DNA of 64,000 nt. Source: Adiantum capillus-veneris (taxonomy: Eukaryota; Streptophyta; Polypodiopsida; Polypodiales; Pteridaceae). The stretch spans positions 52,265,268-52,329,267 of the forward strand of contig CM043944.1 of assembly GCA_014529385.2 (NCBI GenBank), read 5' to 3'. Made by a program: the position numbers and the translations under genes. The notes beneath the pieces were generated by a model. That model searched no databases. It saw only the letters and a list, made by a program, of their open reading frames with translations, and had not been told where the DNA came from. How positions within the stretch are numbered: the stretch's first letter is position 1; each line of letters starts with the position of its first letter. Below, piece after piece: positions 33,691 through 45,105 of this stretch.

Positions 33691-34018
33691 ATGGTGCACA
33701 ACAACAACAATGGTGATGGCGATGTGAAGGATCTTCCTGCCATTTCTCCTCGCGCCATTGTGCCTACCATTTTCTTCTGAGGACGGCACCACATTGCCTT
33801 CTTCAAGCAGATTTCCTTTCCATTTCTAAGCCTTTGTTTCAATGGATCCTTGAAGCATTCCCGTGTGGGTCTGCGTGCTGAGGATGCGGCACAGATAGCA
33901 AATGACAACCTCCTCTCCCCCCTGACTGGTTTCTCTCTGGTTCCTTTTGAAGATGACTTCAGTTCTGGTGCCCTGCAATCAGATTCTGGTTCCTACTTGT
34001 CAGTTGAGTTGCCAGCAG
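33691..34018 (+). pseudogene. possible first exon of a broken host gene
   Basis: The ATG at 33691 (AAGATGG context) opens a frame that is clean except for one TGA at about 33778 up to GCAG|GTAAGATAT at about 34018, a good splice donor. It encodes an Asn/Asp-rich start (MVHNNNNGDGDVKD), then SRVGLRAEDAAQIANDN and FSLVPFEDDFSSGA. TATAAATTGG lies just upstream at about 33671. No family is recognised and no downstream exon found. It is the stretch most like host coding sequence in the window, but could be a captured gene fragment or chance. Confidence 0.3.
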
Positions 34019-34059
34019 GTAAGATATCTTTCTCATCTTCTTTGTTTGCTTAAGCTTTC

Positions 34060-35740
34060 TTGAAACTGTTGCTCCTTAAACCATAAATTTTCTGCTCAGA
34101 GTGTTGTCTTTAGCTTTGATCCTTTGAAAGTTCTAGTCAATGCTTCGTCCTTGCATGTACATCCAGGCACATGTCCACCAACCCCTTTCCATGGCAGTAG
34201 CTCCAATGTCCAACGTTTTTGTTTAGAAGAATTGGCACTGTGGAAAAATAAAAGCTCTACTTGAAGGGAAACTCCACATATTGTAACTACCATTTAGAGT
34301 GCCATTTCACAATTTGTAATTGTGAAGTTTAAGTAGCACTCTCTTTTCTTTTTTGCTAAACTTACAAATTGTGAGTGAGAATTGAATTAAACCAAGAAAT
34401 TTACAGATAAGCCATGCTCACAAGAGATTCATTTTGAAAAGTTTTTTGTTCTGCAATTTAAGTTTGTATGCAAAAGTTTTGGCCTTTCTATTGGGAGCTA
34501 TTTTTGTTGTCCACATCGTCCTTTTTTCTTCATATTGTCTTTTGCCAATTTTTGCACTTAGGCTAGAGTTCTCTAGGGTAAAACCACCCTTCTCAGTCCA
34601 TTGGTGATATCAAAACTTTTTGATTTTGGTTCTATCACCATGTATGGGTTCAAAATATTTTTTCTACATGGGCTCCAAATGTAGATCATATATGCGTCTT
34701 GAGGTGTTTGTATGACAATAGGTCATTGTAGATCTTAGAAATGTTGATCTCTGATAAAAAAGATCTAATAGACACCAAAAAAATTTGAGCAATAGAGAGT
34801 TGTTTCTAGATATCCATGTGACTAGCAAATGGTTAAAAAAGTTGCTTTACATAGGGCAAGCCCTAGTCAAGTGTATGAAAACAATATCATACTTAAACTT
34901 TGAAATGGAGCAAAAAATAAGAGAAAGCTAGGTCATGCAAGATATTTTTGTTTGCAAAAATAGTAATGTGTAGAAAACCTAAATAAACCCTAGCCAATTT
35001 TATTATAATTCTCTACTTAACATCCCCCCTAGCCACAAAATTAATCTCAACCACAAGAATTTTACAATCTTTTAGGGAGCTTGCACTCTCCTTTCTACTC
35101 CAATGTACTGAAAATGGTTATCTAATCTGCCAATTTTGGTAAACAACATAGCAATTCTAATTGCTAATTACCAAAAATGAAACATACACATGTTAAACTC
35201 TCTAGCTTAGGTTGGTGCTCTAGGTTGTACAATCATTGACACACAGATTTTTTGAATCATCAATCTGGTTAGCTTACTTGGCTAGTGCTTGGAGGGGACC
35301 ATACTTGTGTATTACATATAAAGTGCAACAAGCGCTTGATCTAATTTACCCTAGTTATGATACTCATGAAGAGTGTATCTATGGTGAAGATAAATCTTCT
35401 CAATCCTAATCACTCAATCAATCCTACTCAATGTACAATAGAAACAAGCATTGGTTATCATCCATCAAGAATGGAATCCACAAAGAAGCATATGTACACA
35501 CTCAAGAGAGCACACATCCAAGCATCGGAGATATCCCTTCTCTCTAGATATACAACCATGCACACAATGACACGAGGACACTTGCAATGCAGAAGGAAAG
35601 ACACTCAAATATATAGAAGGAGAAAATCTCTTGATTTTTGTCAACATAAAGTACAAACCAAGACTACTAGACACATGAGAAATATGTACCTTCACACTTT
35701 TTTTGGATAGAGTCTCCGTTTGAGTGGACCTCGACATTGT
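34060..35740. other. stretch without a recognisable gene, one SINE-like copy
   Basis: AT-rich. An ORF of 117 residues at 35357-35710 is basic and His/Thr-rich with no recognised motif; I do not call it. The SINE-like copy S4 is at 34343-34421. Confidence 0.5.
34343..34421 (-). repeat. SINE-like family, copy S4
   Basis: On the minus strand: GTGAGCATGGCTTATCTGTA, TTTCTTGGTTTAATTCAATT, CTCACTCACAATTTGTAAG, TTTAGC, then an A-rich tail. It matches S2 and S3 in order and spacing, with more divergence. Confidence 0.5.
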
Positions 35741-37199
35741 CATAAGAGTCAACTGTTTGATCACTTACGATTGATTATAGGCCAGCCTAAGGCCCACTCC
35801 CTAGAGGTGGATGAATCCAGAGCTAGTGTTAAAAAAATGGCTTCCCAATTACATGCCAACTTATTGAAGAAGGCGTTCACCGAGGAGGAATGCTCCTGCG
35901 TGTTGCAAGCTTTAGGCAAAGAGAAGTCCCTTGGGTGGGACGGTTTGACTACTGAGTTTTTCAAAGAATTCTAGGATGATCTTAAGTCCCCTACCACACG
36001 AATGACTAACTAAGCCCTGGTTAGTGCAGTTCTTGACTTAAGCATTAAAAGGAGCCTTATCAAACCTATCCCCAAACAAATTTGTTGCTCCCAACTTAAA
36101 CATTGCCCTCCCATTACTATGATGTCACTATAAATTATTGCCAAAATAGTAGCCCTTATGCTCTCTCCCCTCCTGGACAAGGTCATTACTCTCCACCAGC
36201 ATGGTTTTATCAAGGGAAGGTCAATATATGATAATATTCTGACACCAATGTTCGGCATAGAGTATGTAACATGCACTAAGTAGGAGTATACTCTAATGTA
36301 TCTAGAATTAGATAAAGCGTATGATAGGATCACATGGTTGTTCATCGAAGATGTTATGAAATCATTGGGCTTTGGGTATCAGATGTGTCGGTTGGTCAGC
36401 ACCCTTGGTACGAGTAGCCAATCCAAGCTCCTATTCACAAAGAGAGAATTGTTGGTTCTTTTGAAGTCAAAAGATCAATCAAGGGCTGCCCACTTGCTTC
36501 TCTAGTGTTTGCCATTGGATCTCATCCGTTGGTGACAATGCTAAAAAACAGCACTATAAGAGGGGAGATTCAAGGGTTGTCTCTACCTAACAACGACCCA
36601 CTTCTGGCGAAGCTATTTGTGGATAATTCCCTTCTCTTCCTCAAAGCTTGTCCTCAGCTGATTAGGAGGGCTCTGGAGATTGTGCATACATTTTGTGCTG
36701 CTTCAAGGTCGATGTGCAATATTGAAAAATCAAGATTGATTTTGTTATCAAAAAATGATTTGTTTGATCATTCAATGTGGACCGGGGAGAGATAGTTTCA
36801 AAAGCGAAGATATTTTGGCATTTGGGGGCCTCTCAGGGGGTGGACATAACCCATAAGAAAAGAATCCTATATGGGCCTTCGATAAAGTAAGGATCAAGAT
36901 GAGAAGGTGGGAGTATGTGCTTCCTTTCTTGAGAAGAGTAAAAGTGATCAATTCATGTATGCTCCCTTACATAGTGTTTAATGGTCCACTGTTAAAGTTA
37001 GCCAAATGCAACTGGAAACACTTCTTGAAACTGGTGAAAATATTCTTATGGGAAAAAACACTAAAAACTTGATGCCCTGGTAGTGGGTAGGGTGGGATTC
37101 CATTGCGAGACCTATAGAGTAGGGGGGTATCGGGATCCTTCATCCTAGTACTCATGTGAAGGCCTAGTTTGCCAAGTTTACGGTAACAATCATGAAGAA

Positions 37200-37350
37200 A
37201 GACCAGGTTTGGACTATTACTACAAAGTCCATGATTGACAATGCTAAACTATGCTTGCAAGGTGGCCAGAGGAAAGGGCTTGAGATGCACGACAAGTTTC
37301 TTGCCCCTTGCTGGTCTTACCTGAAGCTTGGGGGTACATCGGGTGAGCTA
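37200..37350 (+). repeat. direct repeat within LINE C, first copy
   Basis: GACCAGGTTTGGACTATTAC to GGGTGAGCTAG. Nearly identical to 37773-37930, including ATGCACGACAAGTTTCTTGC. Confidence 0.85.
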
Positions 37351-37772
37351 GTTTGAAAATGTAATAGAGCAGGAGAGGCCTTGGAATGGAGAGAGATAAC
37401 TAGATACTTTCACAATCGTATAACACATGGTCCACTTGGCTTTCTAAGGCAAGAAGCATCCATTTTGAGGGAAGTTTCCAAAAAGATCAATAAGAAGGGA
37501 CTACGATGTCTAGGCCACCTTTGGGACACCAGCAATAGAAGCTGGAAAGGAACATACCAACTCGCCTCCTAATTCCCCCTCAGCATGACTAAAAGACTGT
37601 TGTGGCCAATAGCGCTTTAGAATAACTAGAAAAATATTGGCTACCTTCCTGTAATTTCAGGTTCGAGTGGAAAGCATGGTAGTGTCCCACTAACAGGCAT
37701 TTCCTTAAACCACAAACTAAAGACAACACCCTTATGGTAGTGTCCCACTAATAGACATTCTCTTAAACCACA

Positions 37773-37930
37773 AAGCAAGACCAGGTTTGGGCTATTAAGA
37801 CAAAGTCCATGATTGACAATGCTAAACTGTGCTCGCAAGGTGGCTAGAGGAAAGGGCTTGAGATGCACGACAAGTTTCTTGCCCCTTGCTGGTCTTACCT
37901 GAAGCTTGGGGGGGTACATTGGGTGAGATT
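37773..37930 (+). repeat. direct repeat within LINE C, second copy
   Basis: GACCAGGTTTGGGCTATTAA to GGGTGAGA. Shortly before it, another pair of about 42 bases (37676-37718 and 37735-37776, GTAGTGTCCCACTAA and CTTAAACCACAAA) is also duplicated. Confidence 0.85.
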
Positions 37931-38192
37931 CTTCACTAGGTTACATAGTTCCTATGAAGTGGTAAATAGGCTTCTCTACATTCCATACCATCAAAAATTA
38001 CAATTACAAAAAGAAACATTTACAGTTCAAACAAGGGTTATCGATTTGAATGCGGCCAAGTGACTCGTTGGCTCTCATAGACATACTTTGTCACCTCGCA
38101 CAGGAGTTGAGCGATTTTCCAAAAGTAAATAAATTACGAGTAGAACTTTGAGAGGCTCCCTTGCTAGGCTTATCTCATTAAAAAGGACTCAT

Positions 38193-38240
38193 AGTTATCA
38201 TTGGGGTAAGTTGTGACCAATAAGTGGTGCCTAACTAGAG
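38193..38240 (+). repeat. TRIM-like LTR, left part (split by LINE D)
   Basis: AAGTTGTGACCAATAAGTGG then TGCCTAACTA aligns with bases 15-60 of the LTR copy beginning at 45380. The LINE D insertion separates it from its right part at 44929. Confidence 0.55.
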
Positions 38241-38766
38241 TATTGAAGAGAACCCTCAAGACTGCTCACTGTTGTTGCACATCCCCCTCGCCATCGCCCT
38301 ACTCCCTCACTCCCCCATAGCTTGCACGTGTTGCCCCTCCCCCCCGCCCCTCCTCAGCTTGCAGCCGTGCAGGTCGTGCTGCATAGCCACTCGCGTGCTG
38401 CCCATCTTCTTCCCCTTCCTCGCGTTGCCCTATCAGTACCCCCCCTGCCCCTCGCTTCCTTATCCCTTCGTGCTGCCCCCCGCCTTCCTATCCAATACCC
38501 CCCCGTGCCCCCCGTCTCCCTTTCCCTCCGCGCTGCTATTGTTGCAGCCCGCCTTCCCCCCCCCCCCTTTAAAAACCCCTTTTTTCACCTTACCCCTCCC
38601 CTTGAACACACTCACATTCCCACACACACACACACATTATCTTTTTGCCTCACTTTATTCGTCTCAGTTACCCCCCTCCATGGTTCCTACAGGCTAAGGG
38701 TTCTCTTTTCATCTTCGGGTACCAGCTACGACATCGGGCCTTCTTTGTCCACAGCAACAGACACAG

Positions 38767-40049
38767 ATGGAGACTCAAGCTCTACCACAGAGGGACTCTG
38801 ACGAAGTCCCCTCGCCCGACCCTGCTGAGCCCACCATTGGACTTGCTCTCACACCGACAAAGCAAGCGAGCCTAGCCAAAGAGGTGGAACGCCTTCATGT
38901 GACTTTTGTCATCTGCAAGATTCTCGGCACCAGACCCAGCAGAGGAGAGTTGCGTGATCTTCTCCAGGCCCGCCTTTTACAGAGGTGGGCAAGATCTTGG
39001 ATGTTCAGTTCCTCGAACGTGGCTACTATCGGATAGAGTTTGAAACCTCCGAGATGGCATCCAAGGTCATTGCAATAATGAGCCCCATGACAATCCAAGC
39101 AGTTCAAGCCCACTTTCGTCAGTGGAGACATGATTTTGACCCAGCTTCATATGTTTTGGTAGAGGAGGCAGACCTTCCCATCTTCGTCTGCTTTCCTGTT
39201 TTGAGGAGGGAGTACCTACCACTTTTGTCCAGGATAGGCTCAAAGATTGGGATTGTCCTGGAGACACCTCGCACGACAGGCTCAGTAGTTGCCAAGGTGG
39301 TTGGCATTTCCTAAGTTCGTGTTCTGGTTAGGGACACCCACACTCTCCCCAAGGTCATCCTACTTCCTCGGGTGAGTGGGGGTTGGTTCCGACAGAGCAT
39401 GGAGTATTCAGGCCTCCTGAATCATTGTTTCATTTGTCAATAGAGGGGCTGTCTTGCGAAGGCCTGTCCATGGAGGAGACCCCGACCTACACCATAGGCC
39501 CAGCCCCAGCCCTCAAGGGCTGGCTAGCAGCAGCAAGGAGAGTCATAGAGTACACACGCAGAGCCACCCTCCGATCCTGGGGCTCAAGCGGAGGAGGCCT
39601 GGCAGCAGGTTTGTGGTCAACGTCAGCAGGGGCCACCACGCCAACCTAGCACTCAGAGTGGTCCTCAAGCTCCTGCCCAGCAACAGTGGGTTCCCATGAG
39701 GAATCGATTTGACCCTCTTCAACAAGACGAGGTCCCTACTCCAGCCTTCACCTCAGCCTCACCCTCGACAGCCCCTCATTGCCCCGAGTTTCCCCCCCCC
39801 CCCCTCCTCCTTCTCCATCTCGCCCTCCTACCTTTGCCGATCCCCCTGGCCCCCCCTCTCCCCCTGCTCCCTCACCTCCTCTCACTCCAGTCCCGTAGCC
39901 GTCCCAGGGGGCAGGGCCTTCCTTGGTTGCTAGGAGATCTCTTGGCAGCACCTTTTCCAAGAGTCACTTGGCGAGAGAGCGACAACCTTTCTTGCGACCC
40001 CTACTTCTGGTGTAAACGTCTCCCTTTGCAGCAGTTCCTCGTGGTCTGA
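38767..40049 (+). pseudogene. LINE D ORF1 (DUF4283-like, altered zinc knuckle)
   Basis: The ATG at 38767 opens an acidic, Pro-rich start. A frameshift near 38985 leads to the DUF4283-like core (LDVQFLERGYYRIEFET, VLRREYLPLLSRIGSKIGI). The knuckle at 39426-39467 reads C-FI-C-Q*RG-C-LAKA-C: the His position is Cys and a TAG lies inside. The C-terminal part is very Pro-rich (39700-39940). The protein would bind the LINE RNA. Confidence 0.7.
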
Positions 40050-40636
40050 TGAGATTCAACATTTGTCGTCGTTGGGATTTCTTTGCCTACAACTTTACAC
40101 GGTTTCTGATGACCCCTCACCAGACCTTGAGGCAACCTGCTTCAGAACGGTTCATGTATTGTTTCTTGAAGCTAGGGGGATAGAGGCCTTGGACTCAACG
40201 GTTGGCTTCTCTTTTTCCCTATGCAGGAGGGACCGGGCTGAGTGGACTATAGACTCATTTTGATGGAGTGGATGCAGACACATGCCCTAGAGTTATCTCA
40301 GCACATGGGACACCTAGGGGTTACTGACTTGCTTCAGACTCTTTGGCCATTAGCCAAGTTTTCTGTGACACCTCCAGACGCAGCAGGATGTAGACACATT
40401 GTGGTTCACTTCTTTGCTAACACGCAGAGCCCACCATGCTATGTGCACATACATGAGGACTCCTGGACAGAGGAGGTTGCTTTACGCACAACTCGATCTA
40501 CTTGGGTTTGGGCTAGACACTCTTTGCAGTCGCACCTATCTTGAGGACGCTCGGATGCAAACTACTCCCCATCCAAGCCTACCTTGAAGATAGCACCATT
40601 AGTTGTTGTGGTAGCATCGATTCTCCCTCGCTCCCC

Positions 40637-43600
40637 ATGAGGATTGTCTCATGGAACGTACAAGGATTAGGTGGGCCCCAGTTTCAGCGTCAGAGGGGCC
40701 AATTGCGTCAGAAGCTTCAACAATGCCTTGTGGGAGGAGAGATTGGCCTTCTTATGCTACAGGAGCATCATCTGTGTGAGAGCCGCATTAGACATTGTGG
40801 TCAGCTTTTGCGTGGATGATATGAGACTTTATGGTCAGCTGCATTTGGACCTGGATGCATCCATGGTGGGGTATGTATGACTATTGTGGATTCTTTGCAG
40901 CAAGCCGCAGGCAGAGCAATGGTGCATAGGGGGTGACTTCACCATGTTGGAGGACTCCTCTGACAGGATTGGTGGTAGCTATACTACTGTGCATGGAGTT
41001 GATCTGGCAGGTTGGGAGAGGTTTTGTATGACTCTGCGGGTTTCAAATGTGTGGTAGCATTCTAGCTTTGTGAGGCCCCTAGACAGGAATGTGGCCTTCT
41101 CTCGTCTGAACCGCAGAGTGGGAGGCGTGAACCTATCTCAGATACATCGCTTCTACACTAGTGACCACTTCTCTAACTTGGGTGGGATAGCTGGCATTCT
41201 GGTAGGGACTTCCTTTTTGAACTATGGACCAGTGATCCTTACAATGATTGATAGGCAGAGAAGGGGGAGCATGATGCTACACATCTTGGAGAGGTTCTTG
41301 CTGGACTCTGAGCTCAGAGAGCGAGTGGAGTCTCTTTAGACAAAGAGCTTAGACATGCAGGTTTCTCAGGACTTGCTAAGCTTAGTTGATTCTTTCTTCA
41401 TGAGTATTTAGCTTGCCTGGCTGTAGCAAGAGAGGAGGAGCAGCGTCTCCAATGGGGTGTTTCTTCCTTGCAGAGGATGAAGGAGCAGCATCCAAATAGT
41501 CCTTGGTTGAAGGAGCAGTTACAAGAGGCTCGCCAGGAGCTCATCAGCACAGAGGAGAGGTGCCATGAGGTTGATTTCCATCTATAGGAATCTCAGTGGA
41601 CCCAGGTGGGTGACAGAGTGACATGCGCTTTCTTTGAGGCAGTGGGACCTCAGCATACGCATGCCGAGGTCAGCCAGTTTTGGAGGCCGATGGGTTAGTT
41701 GCTTTAGAGCCAAAGGACATGTGTGCAGTTGCTACTGACTTCTACCATGATCTATTGTCTACAAAGCCTCAATCAGAGTGTCAGGATGAATGCAAAGAGC
41801 AGGTGTGGACACATATGCCTTGTCTTATGACTGAGGAAATGCATCAGATTATTGAGCTACCTCTTCAGCTAGAGGACCTACACATGGCTCTTAGAGCACT
41901 CCTCCGTGGTAGCTGTCCAGGTGAGGATGGCTTGACTCCTAGATTTTTCTTGGAGTACTGGTACTTTCTTGGCTCAGATCTCTGCTGTTCTTTTCAGTTC
42001 ATCCTGCACATAGGAGAGATGCCTGTCAGCATGATTGAGGGCCTGATTTACCTCATTCCCAAGGAGGGTGGCTCCTTGGATGAGATTCGACAATGGTGCC
42101 CCATCACCATCCTCAACTCAGCCTAAAAAATTCTATCCAAGGCTTTGAGTTTGAGGATTCAGCCACTTCTAGAGAGCATTATACATGGATATAGACAGGT
42201 TTTGTCAAGGACCGTAGTATCCTTGACAACATCTTTACTTTTTGGGAGGCTTCTGTCCTCACGTGGTTCCGTGGTGAGGATCTGGTAATACTTCTTCTCG
42301 ATTTTGAGAAGACCTACGACAGAGTTGACTGGGACTTTTTGGAGGGCACTCTACGTAGAATGGGATTTTCAGATGCTTGGCACACAGTCGGGTACTTTTG
42401 TCAGGAGGTAGAGGTGATCGTTTCATGCTCACACGTTTGGTCAGACAGGGCTGCCCTCTTACCCACTTCCTCTTTCTGTTCTATGTTGAGGCAATGAGCA
42501 AGTTTTTGGTTTCACAGCAGGTTGGTTTACGTGGCTTAGTGCTCTCTATTTGAGGAGATGAGCTATTGGACGTTGAGTTTGCAGACGACTAAGCCTTGTA
42601 CTTGGATGGCCAGGAGGCCAACCTTCACAGGTGTGAGCAGGGTTCTGGAGACTTTTTGTTGTGCATCAAGCACACTGATCAACTGGAGAAAGAGGGTGGC
42701 TTTCTTGGTTGGTAGTGCTCCTCCGCCTGATTGGATGCCACGTGAGGGTTTTAGGTGGATTCCCCCACGGACTGCAATTCGGTACTTGGGCTATCAGGTT
42801 GGTTTGGACTTGTCTCCCAAGCAGCAGATTGCTCCCCTCCTCCTGTCTATCAAGAGGAAGTTGTTACATTGGAGCTCCACACAACTTTCTTTGGCGGGCA
42901 GAGTTGTAGGGGCCAACCAGGTGTTGTTGGCTACTATGTGGTACATCACTTCTTTTTGGATCTTTTTGAGTTCTTGTATCAGCCAGGTAGAGAGGATGAT
43001 CAGGAACTTCCTTTGGTCAACGCGTGATAGTCAGATAGCCCCCGGGCCAAAGTGGCATGGTAGGTCATCATTCTTCCTTATTCTCAGGGAGGATTGGGGA
43101 TCATAGACCCAGCACAGCAGAGCAGAGCCCTTCTTGGGAAGTTTATCATCAAAGGACTTGTTCCAGGAGAGGAGATCTGGAAGGAGTTCTTGCTTTAGCG
43201 GCTTAGTGCTAGGGTGCCTCAGGCTGGAGGCCCCTGGCGACCCTCGACTAGATGGATTTTCACAGAGATGCGCAGAGTTGGCTTGAGCAGGAGACTGGAG
43301 GACCACTTCGTTGTGAGTCTGCTCCGATCTTGGGAGCAACTACGGAGAGGCCTGGAGCAGTGTCAGCCTACTTGCACGGAGGAGTGCCTGAGACAGCCCC
43401 TTGTTCGGAGCCCCATGGTTAGCACTCAGAGAGGCCACTTGGTTGGTAGTCCGTCTCATGTTTCCTATGGTCCCATGCTAGATGGTCCAGCACGCACTTT
43501 AGGTGACTGGCTACAGTTTTTGGGCTTGTCAGAGGAGCTTCAGGGAAATTAGCTATAGGGCATGAGAGGGGGTGCAGAGCATGCGTCAAGAAATCTTAGA

Positions 43601-44837
43601 GGCAGTACCAGCTGAGTGGCTCACACCTCTCGAGTCAGCAACGCCCAGATGGATGGGGCCTTCACGCGACAAGAGGTTTGCATCTCAGTTTGTGCCGCTT
43701 GCTCAGAGACTATACCCTCCCTGTTTGTCAATCTATAGGGTGAGGGACACTTACACCGAGTTGAAGTAGAGGCCCCACAGGTGGCAGAGTGCTATTTTCA
43801 GAGGATCCGAGTGGTGGGCATCTGTGGGAGGACTTGTGTCATAGATCCCGGGACCCAGCAGCTCTTGAGATTGGCCACTGGAGACTGTGTTCTTGGGAGA
43901 GCTGTCCACTAGCACAAGTACAGTGGGATCCTGGAGAGTGGCTTTGGAGGGACCCTTTCTAGGTGTCCCTTTCTTTCAGTACATTGTTCGACTGGGACGT
44001 CACATACTAGCAGCACAGAGAGAGACTCGTCCTGCTGCAACATCTCATTGGCAGGAGGAGGGTCTCACAACTGAGTTCTTGGCAACTTTTTGGTAGAGGT
44101 TGTGGGACTCTAGATAGCCAATGTGAGTCACTTTTTTCCATTGGCTGGTTGCACACCGAGCTACAATAGTTGGGAGATGGCTTGTACATAGTGGTCTCTC
44201 CGTCGCATGTGCAGCTTGTGACCATCTTGTGGAAAGTCAGCGTCCGTGTCTTTGGGACTATCCTTTGGCACAACAGGTGTGACTTTGTGTTCTTTGGTTG
44301 ATGCCAACTCTTTCCATAGCTCGGCAGTACACTTGGGGGGGATCTACTTGGTCCACTCTCATGCGCCCGGTACTTCAGTTTGAGCTATCCTCCACCAGCA
44401 GGATGATAGTGATGCAGGGGGTTCAACCTACACTCCAGAATGCTACAGAGCTTACTCCAAAGGAGTGGTGTAGTGAGAGAGAGGAGTGTTGGGAGCTCAT
44501 CAACGGCATGACACTCTGGTTCATCTGGCGGGCCAGTTGCTTTTGCATCTTTGAGGCTCACCCTATACCACCAGCAGAGACTGTTCGAGATCTTTGGCTA
44601 GAGCTGATCCATACTCTCAGCGACAGTTCGAGAGACTCTAGGGTAGCTCCGACCGCATGTGGGAGCGCAGAGAGGCTTTCTTTCGACTCTGGCATCCTGG
44701 GCCTTTTTTCACTGTGGTCCAGGGTGTGCTTAGATGGCACTACCATCCACCTGTGTGGCTTTTCCCTCCTCCCATCTCTTGATTTAGCCTCATTGTACAT
44801 ATGTTGTTTTTTCATTGGGAGAGTCTCCCCATCATGA
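40637..44837 (+). pseudogene. LINE D ORF2: endonuclease, RT, C-terminal domain
   Basis: The ATG at 40637 begins MRIVSWNVQGLGG. The endonuclease motifs LQEHHL, GDFTML (Asn of GDFN is Thr), LDRNVAFSRLN and TSDHF are seen to about 41190. RT: SCPGEDGLTPRFFLEYW (about 41905-41960), LIPKEGGSLDE, a frame change, then ILLLDFEKTYDRVDWDFL (about 42290-42345), QGCPLTHFLF and FADD at 42578-42589, followed at once by a TAA. The C-terminal region 43000-44837 has LFWSTRDSQ-type, LWFIWRASCFCIFE and related motifs. ORF2 would nick DNA and copy the RNA onto it. At least eight stops or frame changes inactivate it. Confidence 0.8.
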
Positions 44838-44928
44838 TTGTTGTAGCCCTCTCTTGTGGAGGTGGTTGTAGCCCTATGGGTAGTTTCATTAACTAATAGA
44901 AGGATCCCTTTCTCAGGAAAAAAAAAAG

Positions 44929-45092
44929 GTGGTGCCTCACTATGAGGGTTGCATAAATTTGCTAGATCAAAGTCCGATCAGAGGTCCTTATTAGCCTTAA
45001 GGTTTTGAATCTCTAAACTAAGCACATATGTGGAGAAATAATATTGACATGGATGACCTCCCAGAAGGTGTTCCTCTCCCCTCCCACTTCAA
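44929..45092 (+). repeat. TRIM-like LTR, right part
   Basis: Resumes at GTGGTGCCTCACTATGAGGG and ends CCCACTTCA just before a primer site. A third, diverged copy of this part is at 54905-55082. Confidence 0.6.
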
Positions 45093-45093
45093 T

Positions 45094-45105
45094 TGATATC
45101 AGAGC
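45094..45105 (+). other. primer binding site (initiator tRNA-Met type)
   Basis: TGATATCAGAGC, one mismatch from TGGTATCAGAGC, the common plant primer site, placed 1 base after the LTR. It is followed by CAAGG. Confidence 0.7.

Larger units (their letters stand above)
35755..38190 (+). mobile_element. LINE RT and 3' part (LINE C)
   Basis: In order: SLGWDGLTTEFFKEF (35930-35970), LIKPIPKQICCSQ, LHQHGFIKGRSIYDN (about 36195-36240), LELDKAYDRITWLFIEDVMK (36300-36360), CPLAS-like and FAIGSHPLVTML (36500-36545), then the catalytic box as FVDN (36616-36627) where FADD is usual. SMCNIEKSRLI, DHSMWTGE and the post-RT region (LPFLRRVKVINSCMLPYIVF, KCNWKHFLKLVKIFLW) follow. Sequence to about 38060 matches LINE A. 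It starts just before RT, without endonuclease. A segment of about 155 bases is duplicated (37200-37350 and 37773-37930). Confidence 0.8.
38241..44927 (+). mobile_element. near full-length LINE (LINE D)
   Basis: ORF1, ORF2 and a terminal A10 tail are collinear. A candidate target duplication flanks it: GTGGTGCCTAACTAGAG at 38224-38240 and GTGGTGCCTCACTATGAG at 44929-44946. Both lie in the TRIM-like LTR, so the insertion point is supported by an independent copy (45410-45430). A pyrimidine-rich 5' leader of about 520 bases precedes ORF1. Many stops and frameshifts are present. GC content is clearly higher than that of LINE A, B and C, indicating a different family. Confidence 0.8.

Noticed and set aside
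35357-35710. ORF of 117 codons as a gene
   Set aside because: No motif, basic low-information composition and an equally long antisense ORF; nothing supports expression.
38272-38697. Pro/Cys-rich ORF of 141 codons
   Set aside because: It lies in the C-rich leader of LINE D; composition explains it and a second frame is equally open.
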